Part shown: positions 60,087-64,000 of the stretch, piece by piece
Layout of the letters: the number at the start of each line of letters is the position of its first letter
How positions within the stretch are numbered: the first letter of the stretch is position 1
Origin: Chamaecyparis obtusa
Lineage: Eukaryota; Streptophyta; Pinopsida; Cupressales; Cupressaceae
Length of the DNA: 64,000 nucleotides
NCBI GenBank assembly: GCA_027943335.1
Contig: BSBK01007029.1
Location: 310,001 to 374,000 of the forward strand
Direction: 5' to 3'
Position numbers and translations under genes: made by a program
Notes under the pieces: generated by a model
Seen by the model: only the letters and a program-made list of their open reading frames with translations
Told to the model about the DNA's origin: nothing
Database searches by the model: none

Positions 60087-60090
60087 CTCT
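59700..60090. repeat. Compound GA/TG/CT microsatellite
   Basis: GA (59700-59723), TG (59767-59802), GA (to 59820), TG (59881-59895), GA, a short AT run near 59983 and CT (60030-60084). Between them recurs GGTAAGAAGGGGAA-like sequence about four times. The switch from GA to CT on one strand creates foldback potential. Confidence 0.95.
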
Positions 60091-61208
60091 TGTTAGGAAT
60101 GGGAACACTAAGAGGGGGGGGGGTGAATCAGTGTTCACTGTATTTTAAATTTTTACTTTAATCTTGATACTGAACTTAAATGCTTAAGTACTAAATTAAA
60201 AATTCACATAAACATGAAACATGAAATCAACACATGACACCAATATGATTACGGAGAAACCCAAATAGGTAAAAACCCCAGTGGGAATTGACACCCACTA
60301 ATATTCTGTACTAGTGTTTTGTGATCCTTGCTAGAAGATCCTTTACCCTGTTAGGAGTAGCTTTACAATGCTTTAAGTACAGTAGACCTTGTTAAGGGTC
60401 AGACCCTGTTAGGAGTCTTTTACAATGATCCCTGTTAGGGGAGTGGACTCACTGTCCTAGAGCTCACTTCTCAAATGGTGAAGGGTGCAACCTTCTGATA
60501 TCAGATACACACTATATCTATCGGGTGAACTATCACTGTGACACTGCTTGTCAGATCAATTCCTTTGATGCACTGATGGTTTGACCTCTTACAAAGCTTT
60601 AATACATCTCATAGTGTCTTTGCACACTTCTTCTCTACTTAACACATCATTTTTATCAACCTCCATGCTAAATACAATGGGCGCATCTTATATTTATACG
60701 CTCATACAAAAAAAACAACTAGGTCGGCCCTTAGACCTATTACAAACAATGTTTCCAAATGAATTGGCTTAAGTGTGCTTACAAAAAAACAAGTATACAT
60801 GTTGGCAACCTAAATACAATATGTGCATAGCCTTTACAACATTACATTATTATCACAAACTAAAATACTGACTTTCGGCTCCATGCTCTGTTCTTCACTG
60901 GCACACACTGGTTATGCAACTTCAACTGACTGTAACTTTCTCATCCTTGCATATCTACTTATGCACTCATAGACTAAGCATAAGTATAGTCCAACAAACT
61001 TAACTTCTAGGACACATACCATAATTCATCCATACACACATGTGTCGATGCTCTGAGCTGTAGGAACTCTGTACATTGTCCAGTCTTCAACACTTAACCA
61101 AATTATGATCTTTACATTAGGTGCGCTGACTCCAAACTACTATATGACTTTTTTGCCATAATGAAAAAACTATATCAAGTCATAGACATCAGTATAGCCA
61201 ACTTGCCA
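60091..61208 (-). repeat. F 3' LTR
   Basis: On the minus strand it starts TGGCAAGTTGG after the polypurine tract and ends ...TTCCTAACA. It carries the tail TGATTCACCCCCCCCCC with CTCTTAG, and CCTGTTAGGAGT-like repeats near 60350-60420. TATA-like GTATAAATAT on the minus strand at 60690-60699. Length 1118 bp. Confidence 0.8.
60690..60699 (-). promoter_or_regulatory. TATA-like box, F LTR
   Basis: The minus strand reads GTATAAATAT in mid-LTR, the position seen in the other copia-type LTRs. Activity is inferred. Confidence 0.4.
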
Positions 61209-61224
61209 AAAATCTCCCCCTTTG
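61209..61224 (-). other. F polypurine tract
   Basis: The minus strand reads CAAAGGGGGAGATTTT, abutting the LTR start. A second CAAAGGGGGAG with a similar leader lies at 61347-61357. Confidence 0.75.
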
Positions 61225-61401
61225 TCATTGATGGCAACAAAGGAATATGGCCAAGTTGCTAACTGTCCTTACTACAAAAAACTTTTGTCTTCTATACATA
61301 ATCTTATATCTCCCTATACATATTATACTCCATATTCTATACACAACTCCCCCTTTGACATTAATGACAAAGGTGTATAAAAAATATTTATTTACATATA
61401 C

Positions 61402-64000
61402 TCACTGAGGGAAAACATCTGGATATGTTTTCTTGAGGTTTTGGATCTCCTTCTTCCAAAAAGTTATTAGAGAGTTAGCTATCTGGACATGGGTGCATAA
61501 TGCATATTGAAGTTTCTCCATCTTCTCCAAGTCACTGTTGGGACCATGATCATAAGTTATCATGGTTGCATCAATCTCCTTTATATTCTGATTGAGAATG
61601 TCTAAAGAGGGTGCAAGAGCATTCCTCAACTGAGTCTATCTTGACCTTATCTTTGTTATCACTTTCTCTTCCTTCTCAATTTTGTCTATCTATCCTTGGT
61701 AGACATTATTGCACATGTTTACATTAGTGGATGTGTCTATTACTGAATTCTTCACTTGCTCAATCATAGTTTGTGCCTCTTTTATTTTCTTGAAATGAGC
61801 ATCGGTGAGTTTGTCTTGATCCATGCATTCTGCAATGATTCTTCTTCCTTGATCTACAAATTCTTTCAAGGATGCTTGACCAGTCTTGAGGGAACTGAGG
61901 TCAAGTGTAAAGTTATTGACCAACTCATTCAATCTCTTTTCCAGATACTTTCCTTCAGCAACTAGGGAAGCAGACTCTTCAAGGCTTGAAAAATTACTTT
62001 TGAACTATAAGATAACTATGCTTACATCATCAACCAAGTGTATCTTTGTTACTTTCTTATCCTTTGGCAACAAACTGTTCAAAATTTTTACTAATTCTAC
62101 CAAGAGGGGATTCCTCATTACTTGTTTTTGCTTAGCTTTCTCCATAGCTAAGACATTGAACTTAATCAAGTCTTCTTCTCTCCATGAGTCCAAACTGCTT
62201 GTGTCAGGTGTCAAACTTGACAACAATGCTGAGGAGGGAGTGATGAGAGTGCTATCCATCACTTCTTGTTTCACTTTGACCAGTTCAACAAAAGTTTCAT
62301 CTTTATGTTCACTTTCTTTTTCTTCTTCTCCTTCTTTCTTTTCTTCTTCTTTCTTTTCTACTTCTTTCTTTTCTTCTTCTTTCTCATCAGATATGTCTTC
62401 TATAAGCACTTATTCTTGATGAGTGGGAGGTGTATTGTTGCATAGGATTTTAGCTTCTTGTGTACTCACAAAAGCTTCCTCAAATTTGTCTAAATCCTTA
62501 TTTGTAGCCGCCATGTCTATCTCCACATTATTAATGAAAATAGTGTTGTCTTTGTGTGATTCTGTGATGGGCGCAGACTTGTCTATCTCTGTTTTAGTTT
62601 CTGCTATGGGTGCTGAAACTTGTGGACCTATCACTGGTACATTAGTGGGCTTTTCCACTTTATCTTCCTTATTGGTTACTTGTACTATGGACACAGTGGG
62701 AGGATACATGTGTCTATCCATAAACACCTTCTCAAATGCCTTCTCTGTTGCTTTGGCGACCAAATCATAATTCTTGTCCATGATGTAAAGTGTCCTTAGC
62801 TTGGTTCTCAAATGTGGCTTTACCAAGTTTAGCAACATAGATTTTCCTTCTAGAGAACATACTGGCATACTTTCATCTAAGATCTTTTCTCTGATCCTTA
62901 GATCCTCTTCATTTGCTTGTCTCTTTTGGAATTCTAAAATATACCACACTTTTTCTAGAATCAAAGTCTTTAAATCCAAAATTGTCTTTTTGAATGTGAT
63001 CATATGTTTGACAATCATACCATGTATTTTTTATTTGTCAATCATACTGTACGTATCATAAAAATTCCCTACTTGATCAATTTTTCCCTCATCAATAATT
63101 CTTGTGCTCAAAACTTTAAGGCTTGGTCTAAATCCTACCTTAGGGGGTGTTTGAATGTTTTTCTTGCTCCTTGTAGCTCGTGAGGATGGATGAATAGTGC
63201 TAAATGCTTTCTTCCTCTTGACTATTGGCTTATACTCCAGAGGAGTGGTAAGGTCAATAGTATCTTTGGGTGCAGAAGGAGTGGTATCTTCTTTACCCTT
63301 CCGACTATCATCTTTTTCAGTTTTTATCTTCTTCTTCTTGGGATCATCATACTCAGCTTCTATTGTGGATGCGCTCTTAATTTCCAATGCTATCTTCTCC
63401 TCCCTTTCTTTATCAAGGTCTTCTTGAGACACACCATGTATTCTCAAGATCTCTGATGTTACTTTAGTAACCTTTCTTTTTGTTGCTCCACTGTTTATCT
63501 TTTCATCTACTTCTCTTGTCTTTTCCTCATAAGTTCCCCACCTAGGTTCATTAGGATCTTTGGGGGCTGACAAAAGTACCTGTGCATATGCTTCAAGGAC
63601 CTGTTCCTCTACTTCATAACCAAGTGGATGAATCCACTTAGTTCTTGGTTCAACAGCTTCCATACAAGTAGTATCAGTTACAACCATAAAGCATATTGTG
63701 TCCTTATACTTTTCCACAATGCTTTCTAGAATCCTATACCTCATTTGCATCTTTTCCCTAAAGGTCTTCAATTCCAATGTTACATAGTCTCTCAATGTAC
63801 TCTCAGTGGATGCTTTGAGGGATGGCATGGTTGGAATGGATTTGTCCAAATACAAATCTAACACTTTACCAACTATATGAAGGTACATATAGATGATTAA
63901 GGACCCAAACCTGAATATCTTTGACTTGTCATGTTTGATGGCCTTGATGTTATCAATCAGCTATGTGTGCAAGATCTCATAGAGATTGAACTCCCCACCT
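61402..64000 (-). pseudogene. F Lys/Glu-rich ORF, no recognised domain, 6 stops
   Basis: One frame runs from the window edge to TGA at 61402-61404, about 866 codons with no frameshift. Order on the minus strand: a helical part (KIFRFGSLIIYMYLHIVGKV); a segment with VEPRTKWIHPLGYEVEE; a basic stretch DDPKKKKIKTEKDD resembling a nuclear-localisation signal; a middle with VSIVQVTNKEDKVEKP; an almost pure Lys/Glu run near 62300-62400; and a C-terminal coiled-coil-like part (DQDKLTDAHFKKIKEAQ; FWKKEIQNLKKTYPDVFPQ). Stops: 63961 TAG, 63031 TAA, 62410 TAA, 62005 TAG, 61690 TAG, 61636 TAG. No protease, integrase, RT or zinc knuckle is visible. Its place before the polypurine tract suggests an extra 3' ORF or the only ORF of a non-autonomous family. 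It may be related to the E ORF at 4638. Function unknown. Confidence 0.7.

Larger units (their letters stand above)
60091..64000 (-). mobile_element. Copia-type LTR element F, truncated by window edge
   Basis: Minus-strand order is a long Lys/Glu-rich ORF (from beyond 64000 to 61402), two polypurine motifs and the 3' LTR (61208 down to 60091). No gag-pol domain lies in the 2.8 kb of interior visible. The LTR tail places it with the copia-type elements of this window. Whether gag-pol lies further right is unknown. Confidence 0.75.

Overview
This window looks like repeat-filled, AT-rich nuclear DNA from a seed plant. I found no convincing host gene. Almost everything recognisable is a transposable element: Ty3/gypsy chromoviruses, Ty1/copia-type LTR elements, LINEs and CACTA-like DNA-transposon ends. 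Deep nesting, long LTRs (0.7-1.5 kb) and old copies kept at nearly full length suggest a very large genome such as a gymnosperm. That placement is inference; the sequence does not prove it.

Layout. 1-3990: minus-strand gypsy element (G), cut by the left edge. 4144-15077: copia-type element (E) with a damaged left LTR, a Lys/Glu-rich ORF and a 3' LTR split by a complete plus-strand gypsy element (D, 6470-14118, TSD AGAAT). 15078-15489: third, older LTR fragment of the E type. 15534-17290: minus-strand LINE ORF1 remnant split by a gypsy solo LTR (15641-16454). 17.3-30.8 kb: mostly unassigned DNA with local duplications, several inverted repeats (one with 217-nt arms), a 160-bp minisatellite and two CACTA-like ends. 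30.96-34.2 kb: plus-strand LINE ORF2 with a poly(A) tail. 34.2-36.3 kb: AT-rich, no gene. 36340-56989: copia element A (TSD TATAT), whose reverse-transcriptase region carries two further elements, copia B (41185-48080, TSD GTTCT) and gypsy C (48101-54164, TSD GTAGG), inserted 15 bp apart. 57.0-60.1 kb: short tandem repeats and GA/TG microsatellites, one of which hosts another gypsy solo LTR (58843-59699). 60091-64000: minus-strand copia-type element F, cut by the right edge, with an LTR and a long Lys/Glu-rich ORF that has no recognisable gag-pol domain.

How the parts work together. Each LTR element has the usual replication parts where preserved: TATA-bearing LTRs, an initiator-Met-type primer site, a gag-pol frame and a polypurine tract. 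All are now coding-dead. The long frames of B, C, D and F each run with no frameshift over 2.6-4.5 kb yet carry 6-14 in-frame stops. By hand count 27 of 41 stops are TAG, as expected from C-to-T change at CAG sites in heavily methylated DNA. The least described items are the Lys/Glu-rich ORFs of E and F, the doubled polypurine motifs of the copia-type elements, and the hairpin cluster around 21.2-23.2 kb.
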